From Methylobacterium longum (GTDB lineage: Bacteria; Pseudomonadota; Alphaproteobacteria; Rhizobiales; Beijerinckiaceae), in assembly GCF_022179385.1 (NCBI RefSeq), contig NZ_BPQS01000006.1, positions 124,001 to 188,000 of the forward strand: a stretch of 64,000 nucleotides of DNA, read 5' to 3'. The notes under the pieces are model-generated. The model saw only the letters and a program-made list of their open reading frames with translations, was not told the origin of the DNA and made no database searches. Position numbers and translations under genes: made by a program. Positions 1-9,112 of this stretch are shown piece after piece. Numbering within the stretch: position 1 is the first letter of the stretch; every line of letters starts with the position of its first letter.

Positions 1-533
1 TCGACGGCGCCGAACTTCGTCAGGATCTGACCGCGGGCGCCGGTCCGCAGCACCGAGAGTGCCGGCCTGTCGACGGCTGGACCGCCGGCAGCCCGCCGAG
101 CCATCAGCACGAACAGCGTCGGCGCAGGATGCCGGGACGCGCCGCGGGTCAGCGTCACCCGCACCGCGACCGCCTCGATCGCCGCAACGTCGCCACGGGT
201 CAGCGCATCCTCGCGCTGCCCCGTCCGCGGATCGATCCGGGCCGAGACCCGTACGGGATCGATACCGGGCTCCGCCAAGTCGAAATGCGCTGCTGCAACC
301 GGCGGCGGCGCCGGTACGGCCCGCGTCGAGGGCACGAACGGCGTCGCGATCCGCGGCTCGGCCGGTAATTCACCGGCGACATGACCGGGCCGCCCGGCGC
401 AGACGCAGAGGAGGGCGATCACGGCCGAGGCCAGCAGGATGCGCAAGCCGAGGGACACCGGCGAGAGCGCGGCGTTGCCGGTCCCCGCGGCGGGTTCGAT
501 CAGATCGACGGCGTGTGCTGCTCCGGCCGGCAT
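1..533 (-). CDS. Partial proline-rich single-pass membrane protein, C-terminus beyond left edge
   Basis: An open frame starts at an ATG (complement of 531-533) and runs without a stop through the left edge, giving about 177 visible residues. The N-terminus is followed by one hydrophobic segment at about residues 29-46 (RILLASAVIALLCVCAG). After it comes a proline- and alanine-rich stretch (VPAPPPVAAAHFD), then a more regular region with charged and aliphatic residues. The codons keep the strong third-position GC of neighbouring genes, which supports real coding. I do not recognise a family. The topology suggests a protein anchored in the inner membrane with a periplasmic C-terminal part. It is divergent from asd. 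Confidence 0.6.
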   Translation of the reverse strand, partial: MPAGAAHAVDLIEPAAGTGNAALSPVSLGLRILLASAVIALLCVCAGRPGHVAGELPAEPRIATPFVPSTRAVPAPPPVAAAHFDLAEPGIDPVRVSARIDPRTGQREDALTRGDVAAIEAVAVRVTLTRGASRHPAPTLFVLMARRAAGGPAVDRPALSVLRTGARGQILTKFGAV

Positions 534-853
534 GGTGCTCCGTGCGGACGACGAACCTCATGGTGCGTCCGCCACCCTGGCCGGCAAGGATTGCGTTCCG
601 TTTCGTGGCCGGCCAACCGTCAACAGTTTCCCGCGCCCAGGGTGAATCGTTTGTTGCGGATCCGGCGGCCTTGACAGCGCGGTACCTTGCGCGCCTTGCT
701 CGCAGAGGCCGTCGATCCCACCTCCGTAGAGGCCGGGCTCTGCGGCCGCGCCCGTTCAGCGGGCGCTCGCCCGGCACGAACGATCCTTCGGCCGGCCTTC
801 CAGCAGGAGCGTGGCACCCGGATCGATCAGGGTTTTCCGCGCGGAGACGTGAG
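534..853. promoter_or_regulatory. Divergent intergenic region upstream of asd
   Basis: This 320-base gap separates the left-edge membrane protein from asd. A TTGACA hexamer at 671-676 points toward asd, but the element 17 bases downstream (CCTTGC at 694-699) is a poor -10 box, so this promoter is only a suggestion. No convincing coding frame or hairpin was seen. Confidence 0.3.
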
Positions 854-1891
854 ATGGGTTACAAGATCGCCGTCGTCGGCGCCACGGGCAACGTGGGCCG
901 CGAGATGCTCGATATCCTGGCCGAGCGGGCTTTCCCCGCCGACGAGGTCGTGGCTCTGGCCTCGCGCCGCAGCCAGGGGCAGGAAGTGTCCTACGGCGAC
1001 AAGACGCTCAAGGTCAAAACGCTGGACACCTACGACTTCTCCGACACCGACATCTGCCTGATGTCGGCCGGCGGAGAGACCTCGAAGGAGTGGTCGCCGC
1101 GCATCGGCCAGCAGGGCTGCGTCGTGATCGATAACTCGTCGGCCTTCCGCTACGACGCGGACGTGCCGCTGATCGTGCCCGAGGTGAATGCCGACGCGAT
1201 CGTGGGCTTCACCAAGCGTAACATCATCGCGAACCCGAACTGCTCGACCGCCCAGCTGGTCGTCGCCCTGAAGCCGCTGCACGAAGCGGCCACGATCAAG
1301 CGCGTCGTGGTCTCGACCTACCAGTCGGTTTCCGGCGCCGGCAAGGAGGCGATGGACGAGCTGTTCAACCAGACCCGGGCGGTGTTCACCGCCGGCGAGA
1401 TCAAGCAGGGCGGCAAGTTCACCAAGCGCATCGCCTTCAACGTGATCCCTCACATCGACGTGTTCATGGAGGATGGCTACACGAAGGAAGAGTGGAAGAT
1501 GGTCGCCGAGACCAAGAAGATGCTCGATCCGAAGATCAAGCTGACGGCGACCGCCGTCCGCGTTCCGGTCTTCATCGGGCATGCGGAATCGGTGAACATC
1601 GAGTTCGAGCGCCCGCTCTCGGCCGAGAAGGCCAGCGAGATCCTGCGCGCCGCCCCCGGCGTGCTCGTGATCGATAAGCGCGAGAACGGCGGGTACATCA
1701 CGCCCCACGAGGCCGCCGGCGAGGACGCGACCTACATCTCGCGCATCCGTGAGGACGCGACGGTCGAGAACGGCCTGAACTTCTGGTGCGTCTCGGACAA
1801 CCTCCGCAAGGGCGCGGCCCTCAACACGGTTCAGATCGCCGAGGTGTTGGTGAACCGCAAGCTCCTCAACCGGTCCAAGCGCGCGGCCTGA
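854..1891 (+). CDS. asd: Aspartate-semialdehyde dehydrogenase
   Basis: This enzyme reduces aspartyl phosphate to aspartate semialdehyde with NADPH, the second step of lysine, threonine, methionine and diaminopimelate synthesis. The 345-residue product opens with the Rossmann motif GATGNVGREM (residues 9-18). It carries the active-site cysteine at about residue 130 in NPNCSTAQLV, and ends at the usual family length. The ATG at 854 is chosen because the open frame extends far upstream with low-complexity, arginine-rich sequence that is not family-like. The partner lysC lies 12 kb away. A strong hairpin follows the stop codon, so the gene is probably monocistronic. Confidence 0.96.
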   Translation: MGYKIAVVGATGNVGREMLDILAERAFPADEVVALASRRSQGQEVSYGDKTLKVKTLDTYDFSDTDICLMSAGGETSKEWSPRIGQQGCVVIDNSSAFRYDADVPLIVPEVNADAIVGFTKRNIIANPNCSTAQLVVALKPLHEAATIKRVVVSTYQSVSGAGKEAMDELFNQTRAVFTAGEIKQGGKFTKRIAFNVIPHIDVFMEDGYTKEEWKMVAETKKMLDPKIKLTATAVRVPVFIGHAESVNIEFERPLSAEKASEILRAAPGVLVIDKRENGGYITPHEAAGEDATYISRIREDATVENGLNFWCVSDNLRKGAALNTVQIAEVLVNRKLLNRSKRAA

Positions 1892-1915
1892 GGCGTTCCC
1901 GGGACGACAATCCGC

Positions 1916-1948
1916 GGCGGGGCGATCGTGATCGTCGATCGCCCCGCC
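1916..1948 (+). terminator. Hairpin downstream of asd
   Basis: A perfect 12-base inverted repeat (ggcggggcgatc at 1916-1927, gatcgccccgcc at 1937-1948) encloses a 9-base loop, 25 bases after the asd stop. There is no T tract, so this is terminator-like rather than a canonical intrinsic terminator. Confidence 0.6.
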
Positions 1949-2011
1949 GTCGTCATGCCTCTGTCATCTTGAGGGGCCACCCCCGATCCGCGGATCGCGC
2001 GGGGATCCGGG

Positions 2012-3844
2012 ATGCGTCGCCTCATGGTTTCCGGTCTGATCGGGGTGGTCATCGCCGGTTCGGGGGTGGCACTGGCCGCGCCGCGGAACGTCGTCCTGTT
2101 CGTGGCCGACGGCCTGCGCGACGGGATGGTGAGCGCGGTGAACGCCCCCCGCTATGGACCGGCTCATGAAGGCCGGCGTGCGGTTCACCAACACGCACGC
2201 GCTGTTCCCGACCTTCACGATGCCGAACGCCGCCGCGATGGCGACGGGACATCGGCTGGGTGATACGGGGCAGTTCGGCAACACGATCTACACCGGCTCT
2301 CCGGTGCCGGGCGCCGGTGAGAGCCCGACCCTGTTTCTCGAGAGCGACCCGGTCCTGGGCGACGTCGATGCGCATGGCGCCGGCAACTACCTCAACGAGG
2401 AGACGATCCTCCGGGCGGCCCAAGCCAAGGGGCTGTCGACGGCCAGCATCGGCAAGCTCGGGCCGTCCCTGGTCTTCGGCCATACGGCGCGGGCCGGACA
2501 GGACAGTCCTGATCGACGACAGTACGGGACGTCCCGGCGGCGTTCCCTTGAGCGACGAGCCTCGGGCGCGCCTCGGCGAAGCCGGCCTTCCGCTCCAGGC
2601 ACCCCGCCTCGGGGTGCCAATGGACAGGCCGAGACCGCGGTGACGCCCGGGACGATGGTTGCCAATGTCGAGCAGCAGAACTTCTTCGCCGCCGCGGCGA
2701 CGCGGGCGGTGCTGCCGCTGTTCAAGGCGCGCGGGAAACCGTTCGTTCTCGTGTTCTGGTCGCGGGATCCGGACGGGACGCAGCACAACCAGGGCGATAG
2801 TCTGGGCCCGCTGGTTCCCGGCATCAACGGTCCGACGAGCCTCGCCGCCATCCGCAATGCCGACGCGAACCTGGCGGCGCTCCTCAAGGCGCTCCGCGAG
2901 CAGGGGCTCGCCGACACCACCGATGTGGTGGTGACGTCGGACCACGGCTTCTCCACCATCTCGAAGGAGAGCGCCACGAGCGTTTCCGCGACCCGGGGCT
3001 ACAGAGGCGTTCCACCGCGCCAGCTCCCGCCGGGCTTCCTGGCTATCGACCTCGCGCACGATTTGGGCCTGAGCCTCTTCGATCCCGACGCTAGGGGCGC
3101 TCGGCTCGGCGCCGACAGCTTCCCGAGCCGGGCCAACGGCCTGATCGGTGCGGATCCGGCGAAGCCCGATGTGGTGGTGGCGGCAAATAGCGGCTCGGAC
3201 TCGTCTACCTTCCGAGCGGTGACAGGGCTCTGGCGCACAGGGTGGTGCAGGCCCTGTCGCGGCAGGATTACGTTAGCGGCCTCTTCGTGAGCGCCGCCCT
3301 CGGCAAGGTTCCGGCGACGCTGCCGCTCTCCAGCATCGCCCTCGACGGAAGGGCTCTGACGCCGATACCCGCCATCGTGGTGAACTTCCGGAGCTTCTCG
3401 ACGGGATGCGCGAACCCGACCACCTGCGGGGTCGAGATCGCCGACTCCGTGCTGCAACAAGGTCAGGGGATGCACGGCCGTTTCTCGCGCGCGGATACCC
3501 GCAACGTGATGGGCGCCGTCGGCCCGAGATTCCGCGAGGGTCTCGCGAGCCCGCTCCCGGCCAGCAATGCCGATCTGGGACGGACGATCGCCCGAATCCT
3601 CGATCTCACGATCCCCGCCAAGGGGACGCTGGTCGGGCCTGTCCTCACGGAGGCTCTGGCGAATGTCAGCGCGCCGAAGTTCGAGGCGCAGGTCCTGCGC
3701 TCGGCGCCCGACGTGGTCGGACAGGTCACGGTGCTGGAGTACCAGACGGTCGAGGGGACCCGCTACTTCGACGCCGCGGGGTATCCGGGCCGAACCCTCG
3801 GCCTGACCGATACCGCCCAGTCGGCCTCCGCCGAGCCACGCTGA
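2012..3844 (+). pseudogene. Frameshifted alkaline phosphatase/nucleotide pyrophosphatase superfamily protein
   Basis: One protein can be followed across three frames. It starts at ATG 2012 with a signal peptide (MRRLMVSGLIGVVIAGSG) and a metal-binding strand (VVLFVADGLRD). It then shifts frame near 2145-2153 to read MDRLMKAGVRFTNTHALFPTFT. It shifts near 2500 to read TVLIDDSTGRPGGVPL and back near 2620. The motifs FWSRDPDGTQHNQGD and TSDHGFSTIS follow, and it shifts again near 3200 to read VYLPSGDRALAHRVVQAL through to the stop at 3844. The order of motifs matches alkaline-phosphatase-like hydrolases, and the encoded metal ligands are still recognisable. The first shift is in a run of six C; five C would restore the frame. 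At least four shifts make it non-functional as read, or the assembly is faulty here. Confidence 0.75.
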
Positions 3845-3860
3845 GCGGCTGCGGCGCGAA

Positions 3861-3881
3861 CCCGTCGACTGTCCCGACGGG
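3861..3881. terminator. Hairpin between convergent genes
   Basis: CCCGTCG (3861-3867) and CGACGGG (3875-3881) form a perfect 7-base stem with a 7-base loop. It sits in the 63-base gap between the end of the pseudogene and the end of gapR, so it could terminate both strands. No T tract is present. Confidence 0.4.
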
Positions 3882-3907
3882 ATGATCCCCGCCGGGCGAT
3901 CCGGCGC

Positions 3908-4201
3908 CTACGCCATGCCGAGGGCCTGCAGGTAGAGTTCGAGGATCGCCTCCTGCTCCTGGCGCTCGCTGTGATCCTGCTTGCGGATCCGCAGGATGGT
4001 GCGCACCGCCTTGGCGTCGAAGCCGCGGCCCTTCAGCTCGGCGAACACCTCCTTGATGTCGCCCATGATGCCGGCCTTCTCCTCCTCGAGCCGCTCCAGC
4101 CGCTCGATGAACTGCTTCAACTCGTCGGCGGCCACGCCCTCGGCCGACGACACGTCGCCGCCGGGCCGCTGGGCTGCGGTGGGCATCGAATGGGCGTTCA
4201 T
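3908..4201 (-). CDS. gapR: GapR-type nucleoid-associated protein (DUF2312)
   Basis: This is a 97-residue protein of the DUF2312 family. The Caulobacter member, GapR, is a DNA-binding protein that tracks overtwisted DNA and affects replication and transcription. After a short disordered N-terminus (residues 1-22), the whole chain is predicted helical and coiled-coil: [18 protein letters not shown] is followed by [19 protein letters not shown] and the closing helix. It is the third gene of a reverse block with DUF1244 and formylglutamate amidohydrolase genes, a neighbourhood common in alphaproteobacteria. The family identity is clear; the GapR role is transferred from Caulobacter. Confidence 0.9.
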   Translation of the reverse strand: MNAHSMPTAAQRPGGDVSSAEGVAADELKQFIERLERLEEEKAGIMGDIKEVFAELKGRGFDAKAVRTILRIRKQDHSERQEQEAILELYLQALGMA

Positions 4202-4300
4202 GAGGCTCTCCGGACTGCGCGGCGCGGTTGCGCCCTGGACCCGTGGTTAACGGGCCGGCCTTACCGGAAGCTTAGCCGATTTCCGGAGGAACGGGGACCG

Positions 4301-4609
4301 TCAGTGTCCTTCGGCCTGCGAGGCCGCGAAACCCGTCTGCTGCTCGGGGCTCGCCTCAGTCTGATGGCGGGATTTCCACTCGGCATAGGGCATCCCGTAG
4401 ACCGCCTCGCGGCTCTCATCCTTGGTGAGCGGCAGACCCTTCTCGTCGGCGGCATCCTTGAGCCAGTTGGACAAACAGTTCCGGCAGAAGCCTGCGAGGT
4501 TCATCAGGTCGATATTCTGCACGTCTGTCCGGGTACGCAAATGCGCGACGAGGCGGCGGAACACGGCGGCTTCGAGTTCGGTCTGGGTCTTGGCGTCGAT
4601 CTCGCGCAT
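4301..4609 (-). CDS. DUF1244 family protein
   Basis: This is a 102-residue conserved alphaproteobacterial protein of unknown function. The family core is plain: VFRRLVAHLRTRTDVQNIDL, then GFCRNCLSNWL with a CxxC-like pair, then a conserved YGMPYAEWK. The open frame begins at 4720 inside the upstream gene, but the domain starts at the ATG at 4609, preceded by a GAGAG element, so that start is preferred. It lies between the formylglutamate amidohydrolase and gapR genes in one direction and is probably co-transcribed with them. The tail after residue 85 is poorly conserved and glutamine/alanine-rich. Confidence 0.85.
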   Translation of the reverse strand: MREIDAKTQTELEAAVFRRLVAHLRTRTDVQNIDLMNLAGFCRNCLSNWLKDAADEKGLPLTKDESREAVYGMPYAEWKSRHQTEASPEQQTGFAASQAEGH

Positions 4610-4671
4610 CGGTCGCAGCTCTCGTTGGTGTCGGGCGGGACGTTCGGATTTTGTGACCGGCCGGGCGGAGA

Positions 4672-5448
4672 TCAAGCCGTCAGGAGCGGACGCAGGACAC
4701 GGGCGAAGCGCTCGGCCCACTCGGCCTGTCCGGCCTCGCCGGCGATGAGATCCTGGCGGATCTCGACCAGGGCGTTGGCGAGGCCACGGGCCGTCGCGTG
4801 CCGGTCAATCGTATCGCCCGGCAGGCCGCCGCCGTAAGGCTCATTGTCGCCGACGGTGAGCCCGGCGGGATCGTCCTCCAGCGCCTGGATGAGCGGGCGG
4901 GCGAAGCGCTCGTCCCGGTCGTACAGGATCCCGACCTGCCAGGGCCGCGCGATCCCCCGCCAGTAGGGCGTGAAGCTGTGCATGGTCAGGACCACCGGCG
5001 GCCGGCCGGTCGTCTCGGCGGCCGCGATGGCGGCGTCGACCGCGGCGTCGATGGCCGCGTCGAACGGCGCGTAGAAGCGGGCGATGCGCGCCCGTTTGCC
5101 GGCCTCGTCGATCCGGGCATTGCCCGGCACGATGGCACCGTCGGAGAGGCGCATCACCAGCGTCGGGTCGGCCCGGCCGCGATTGGGATCGATGATCAGG
5201 CGGGAGAAGTTCGTGAGGATCGCGGGCGCATTCAGCTGGGCCGCGAGCCGTCGCGTCACGGCCGCCGCGCCGATGTCGTAGGCGATGTGCCGTCCGAATT
5301 CGGAGGCCGGCACGCCGAGATCGATGTCCGGCGGGACATGGTTCGAGGCGTGGTCGCAGGCGATGACGAGGCCGCAGGCCGGATCGCCCGGGATGATCTC
5401 GCAGGGGTGCACCGGGGGGGCGGCCGATTCTGTCTCCGGGCGGGTCAC
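4672..5448 (-). CDS. N-formylglutamate amidohydrolase family protein
   Basis: A 258-residue member of the N-formylglutamate amidohydrolase (HutG/FGase) family, which hydrolyses N-formyl-L-glutamate in histidine breakdown or acts on related N-acyl amino acids. Visible family features include LVIACDHASNHVPP (about residues 27-40), DIGAAAVTR, the TNFSRLIIDPNR block and LTMHSFTP. No other hut genes are nearby, so a histidine pathway role is not supported by context. It is the first gene of the reverse block that continues with DUF1244 and gapR. Confidence 0.85.
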   Translation of the reverse strand: MTRPETESAAPPVHPCEIIPGDPACGLVIACDHASNHVPPDIDLGVPASEFGRHIAYDIGAAAVTRRLAAQLNAPAILTNFSRLIIDPNRGRADPTLVMRLSDGAIVPGNARIDEAGKRARIARFYAPFDAAIDAAVDAAIAAAETTGRPPVVLTMHSFTPYWRGIARPWQVGILYDRDERFARPLIQALEDDPAGLTVGDNEPYGGGLPGDTIDRHATARGLANALVEIRQDLIAGEAGQAEWAERFARVLRPLLTA

Positions 5449-5626
5449 GGGGCTCCGAGGTCTTCAGATCTGTGCGAGGGCGCCGATGGTGCTTGCCGTA
5501 GGGCGGCCGCTCGGGCAGATCACCTATCAAGGATCGTGCGCTCACGGCAAGAAACGGGCCCGCCGCCCAGGGAAGAAACGGGCGGGGATCGCACGACATG
5601 ATCGAGAGAGGAGCCCGTTCGACGCC

Positions 5627-6946
5627 ATGTCCGAGACCGTCCCGCCCGTCGCCGATCCGGCCATGCAGGCGCAGCGCGCGCTCCTCAACGAGATCCTCAC
5701 GGCCGCGATCCGCGCCGCCCATCCGGACCTCGCCCTACCGCCGCACCTGCCGGAGCCGAGCCCCGGCCGGCTGATCATCCTGGCGGCCGGCAAGGCCGCG
5801 GGCAGCATGAGCGCGGTCGCCAGCCGGTTCTACCGCCGACAGCACGGCCTCGGCGACGATCGGATCGTCGGCCTCGCGGTCGCGCGGCACGGCTACGGGC
5901 AGGACGCGCCCGGGATCCATATGGTCGAGGCGGGCCACCCGGTCCCCGACGAAGCCGGCATCGCCGCCACCAAGGAGGCTCTGCGCCTCGCCACCGAGGC
6001 CGGTCCGGACGACGAGGTCCTGGTGCTGCTCTCGGGCGGCGGCTCGGCCAACTGGATCGCCCCGGCCGGCGAGCTGACCCTGATCGAGAAGCAGGCGATC
6101 ACCCGCGCGATGCTGCGCTCGGGCGCGCCGATCGGCGAGATCAACACGGTGCGCAAGCACATCTCGCGGATCAAGGGGGGCCGCCTCGCGCTGGCCGCCC
6201 GCAACGCCCGGCGGATCCTGACGCTGGCGATCTCGGACGTGCCGTTCGACGATCCGGCGGTGATCGCGTCGGGGCCTACGGTGCCCGATCCGTCCACGCT
6301 GGCCGACGCCCGCGCCATCTGCGAGCGGCGCGGCATCCCGCTGCCCGAGGAGGCGGTGCGCCTCCTCAACGACCCCAACAATGAGACGCCGAAGGCGGGC
6401 GACCCGGCCTTCGCCCGCGCCGAGTACCGCATCATCGCCCGCCCGATCGACGCGCTGAACGCCGCCGCCGAGGCGGCGAAGGCCGCGGGCTACGAGCCGG
6501 TGATGCTCGGCGCCGACCTGGAGGGCGAGGCGCGCGAGGTCGCGGCCGAGCACGCGGCCGAGGCCAGGCGCCACAAGGCGGCCGGGCGGCGCGTGGCGCT
6601 GATCTCGGGCGGCGAATTGACGGTCACGATCCGGGGCGAGGGCAACGGCGGTCCGAACCAGGAATACGCGATGGCCCTGGCGGTCGCGCTGGAGGGTGCA
6701 CCGGGCATCTACGCCATCAGCGCCGACACGGATGGCACCGACGGCGGTCGCGGCCTCGCCACCGACCCGGCGGGCGGCCTGATCGACCCGACGACGCTCG
6801 ACCGCGCCCGTGCCGCCGGCCTCGACCCCGCCGCGATGCTGGAGCAGAACGACTCGACCGCGTTCTTCGCGGCCATCGGCGACCTCGTGAACCCCGGCCC
6901 GACCTGCACCAATGTCAACGATTGCCGCATTATCCTCGTCGACTAG
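5627..6946 (+). CDS. Glycerate 2-kinase / hydroxypyruvate reductase-like (MOFRL family)
   Basis: A 439-residue protein of the MOFRL-type glycerate kinase family, which phosphorylates D-glycerate to 2-phosphoglycerate; older annotations call it hydroxypyruvate reductase TtuD. Seen are the N-terminal nucleotide-binding half with LIILAAGKAAGSM and VLLSGGGSANW, then the INTVRKHISRIKGGRLA block. The C-terminal MOFRL half has ISGGELTVTIRG, GPNQEYAMAL and SADTDGTDG. The ATG at 5627 follows an AGAGAGGAG ribosome binding site; the longer upstream frame is not family-like. In a methylotroph such an enzyme could feed the serine cycle, but no serine cycle genes are here. It is followed by a DUF1036 gene that overlaps it by 35 bases and then pyk. 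Confidence 0.88.
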   Translation: MSETVPPVADPAMQAQRALLNEILTAAIRAAHPDLALPPHLPEPSPGRLIILAAGKAAGSMSAVASRFYRRQHGLGDDRIVGLAVARHGYGQDAPGIHMVEAGHPVPDEAGIAATKEALRLATEAGPDDEVLVLLSGGGSANWIAPAGELTLIEKQAITRAMLRSGAPIGEINTVRKHISRIKGGRLALAARNARRILTLAISDVPFDDPAVIASGPTVPDPSTLADARAICERRGIPLPEEAVRLLNDPNNETPKAGDPAFARAEYRIIARPIDALNAAAEAAKAAGYEPVMLGADLEGEAREVAAEHAAEARRHKAAGRRVALISGGELTVTIRGEGNGGPNQEYAMALAVALEGAPGIYAISADTDGTDGGRGLATDPAGGLIDPTTLDRARAAGLDPAAMLEQNDSTAFFAAIGDLVNPGPTCTNVNDCRIILVD

Positions 6947-7394
6947 GTTGCGAATCCCGGCGGCTCAGGTCCTCCCCGCTATCATGGCGCTCGGCCTCGC
7001 GCTTCTGAGCGCGAGCCCCGCACGGGCGGACCTGCGCCTCTGCAATCAGACCGGTAGCAAGGTCGGAATCGCGCTGGGCTACCGCGACCCGCAGGGCTGG
7101 GTCACTGAAGGCTGGTGGGATCTGGCGCCGAAGGCCTGCGAAACCCTGCTCAGGGGCGCTCTGGCGGGGCGATTCTATTACGTCTTCGCAGTCGACTACA
7201 CGCGGGGCGGAGAGTGGAGCGGGCGCTCGCTGATGTGCACCCGCGATTCGGAGTTCACGATCCGCGGGATCGAGGATTGCCTCGCCCGCGGCTACGACCG
7301 CAACGGCTTCTTCGAGGTCGATACCGGCGAGCAGAAGAGCTGGACGATACAGCTCACCGACCCGAATCGGGCCGAAGCACCCGCGAAGCCGTAA
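6912..7394 (+). CDS. Secreted DUF1036 protein
   Basis: A 160-residue exported protein. A signal peptide ends near ASPARA (about residue 39), and the mature part holds the DUF1036 core: LRLCNQTGSKVGIALGYRD, then WWDLAPKACETLL, RFYYVFAVDYTRGG and the cysteine-containing C-terminal segment. The function of the family is unknown. The start at 6912 overlaps the upstream kinase gene; an internal ATG at 6984 is a plausible alternative and would still leave a signal peptide. A hairpin follows directly. Confidence 0.82.
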   Translation: MSTIAALSSSTRLRIPAAQVLPAIMALGLALLSASPARADLRLCNQTGSKVGIALGYRDPQGWVTEGWWDLAPKACETLLRGALAGRFYYVFAVDYTRGGEWSGRSLMCTRDSEFTIRGIEDCLARGYDRNGFFEVDTGEQKSWTIQLTDPNRAEAPAKP

Positions 7395-7396
7395 CG

Positions 7397-7425
7397 TGAG
7401 GACGGCGCCCTTGACGCTGTCCTCA
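7397..7425 (+). terminator. Hairpin after the DUF1036 gene
   Basis: TGAGGACGGCG (7397-7407) pairs with CGCTGTCCTCA (7415-7425), including one G-U pair, around a 7-base loop. It begins 3 bases after the DUF1036 stop and separates it from pyk. There is no T tract. Confidence 0.45.
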
Positions 7426-7506
7426 TCGGGGTGCTCACACACGCATCCATCATAAGCACGCGGCGATGCTTTGGAGCGCGCCGCGAAAACAGCCGGAGGA
7501 TTACGC

Positions 7507-8943
7507 TTGAAACGCTCGCGCCGCACGAAGATCGTCGCCACCCTCGGGCCGGCCTCCGACTCGCCGGAGATGATCGAGCGGCTGTTCCGCGCGGGCGTGG
7601 ACGTATTCCGGCTCAACATGAGCCATCTCCCGCGGGAGAAGCTGCCCGAAAAGGTCGAGGTGATCCGCACCATCGAGCGCGAGGCCAAGCACCCGATCGG
7701 CATCCTGGTCGATCTGCAGGGACCCAAGCTCCGGCTCGGCACCTTCGCGGACGGATCCGCGATGATCGAGGCCGGGGCGACCTTCGTCCTCGACGGTGAC
7801 CCGACCCCGGGCGACGCCGCCCGCTGCCACCTGCCGCATCCGGAGATCCTGCAGGCTCTGGAGCCGGGCCACGCGATCCTCCTCGACGACGGCAAGCTGC
7901 GGCTCTCGGTGGTCGAGACCTCGGAGAACCGGGCCGTGACCCGCGTCGAGGTCGGTGGGCGGATCTCGAACCGCAAGGGCGTGTCGCTGCCCCACACCGT
8001 CATTCCGGTGCCCGCGATGACCGACAAGGACCGGGCGGACCTCGATGCCGGCCTGAACGCCGGCGCCGACTGGATCGCCGTGTCGTTCGTGCAGCGCCCG
8101 GAGGACGTGGCCGAGGTGAAGAAGGTCTGCGCCGGCCGCGCCCTGGTCATGGCCAAGATCGAGAAGCCCCAGGCGCTGACGCGCCTGGACGAGATCATCG
8201 AGATCTCGGACGGTTTGATGGTCGCCCGGGGCGATCTCGGCGTGGAGATGCCCCTGGAGCAGGTTCCGGGCGTGCAGAAGCGGATTACCCGGAGCGCCCG
8301 GCGATACGGCAAGCCGGTCGTGGTGGCGACCCAGATGCTCGAATCGATGATCACCGCGCCGGTGCCGACCCGCGCCGAGGTCTCCGATGTCGCCACCGCG
8401 GTCTACGAGGGTGCCGACGCCGTGATGCTGTCGGCCGAGAGTGCCTCGGGGGCGCACCCGATCGGCGCGGTGGAGACCATGAACCGCATCGCCGAGCAGG
8501 TGGAGCGCGATCAGATCTACTGGTCGATCATCCGGGCGCAGAGCGCGACGCCGGACGAGACCGCGGCCGACGCCATCGCGGCTGCCGCGCACCAGATGGT
8601 CGACGCGCTGAACCTCGACGCGATCATGGCCTGGACCAATTCCGGCTCCACGGCCCTGCGCCTGTCGCGCGAGCGCCCGAACGCCACCGTGATCGCCCTG
8701 ACGCCCCGTCGCGAGACCGCACGCCGCCTCGCCCTGGCCTGGGGTACGCATCCGATCGTCACGAAGGACGCGAGCGACGTGGACGACATGTCGTTCCGCG
8801 CCGCCAAGTTCGCCGTGCGCGAGAAGTTCGCCGCCGTGGGTGACAGGGTGATCGTCGTGGCCGGCCTGCCCTTCGGCACGCCGGGGGCGACCAACCTCGT
8901 CCGGCTCACCTTCATCACCCGGGAGCACGCCGAGAAGGCGTAG
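7507..8943 (+). CDS. pyk: Pyruvate kinase
   Basis: The enzyme transfers phosphate from phosphoenolpyruvate to ADP, the last step of glycolysis. The product (478 residues) begins with the family motif RRTKIVATLGPAS, carries RLNMSH and the active-site signature MAKIEKPQAL, then MVARGDLGVEM and TQMLESMI. The TTG at 7507 is preferred over the first in-frame start at 7471 because GGAGGA (7495-7500) sits six bases before it and the family begins there. It is separated from the DUF1036 gene by a hairpin and is probably transcribed alone. Confidence 0.95.
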   Translation: MKRSRRTKIVATLGPASDSPEMIERLFRAGVDVFRLNMSHLPREKLPEKVEVIRTIEREAKHPIGILVDLQGPKLRLGTFADGSAMIEAGATFVLDGDPTPGDAARCHLPHPEILQALEPGHAILLDDGKLRLSVVETSENRAVTRVEVGGRISNRKGVSLPHTVIPVPAMTDKDRADLDAGLNAGADWIAVSFVQRPEDVAEVKKVCAGRALVMAKIEKPQALTRLDEIIEISDGLMVARGDLGVEMPLEQVPGVQKRITRSARRYGKPVVVATQMLESMITAPVPTRAEVSDVATAVYEGADAVMLSAESASGAHPIGAVETMNRIAEQVERDQIYWSIIRAQSATPDETAADAIAAAAHQMVDALNLDAIMAWTNSGSTALRLSRERPNATVIALTPRRETARRLALAWGTHPIVTKDASDVDDMSFRAAKFAVREKFAAVGDRVIVVAGLPFGTPGATNLVRLTFITREHAEKA

Positions 8944-9112
8944 CAACCGGCGCGCGGACCCGTCTCGTCACACAGGGGTCTGGCAGGCTCCCGACACGGG
9001 CTGCCGCCATCGCGGCGATCTCAGCAGGTCGGCTTCGAGGCCGTGCGGCACGGGCGCCGCGGCATGAGGCGACGCCTCGAAGGGTGAGGGGGCGCCGCCA
9101 TAGGCCTGCGGC

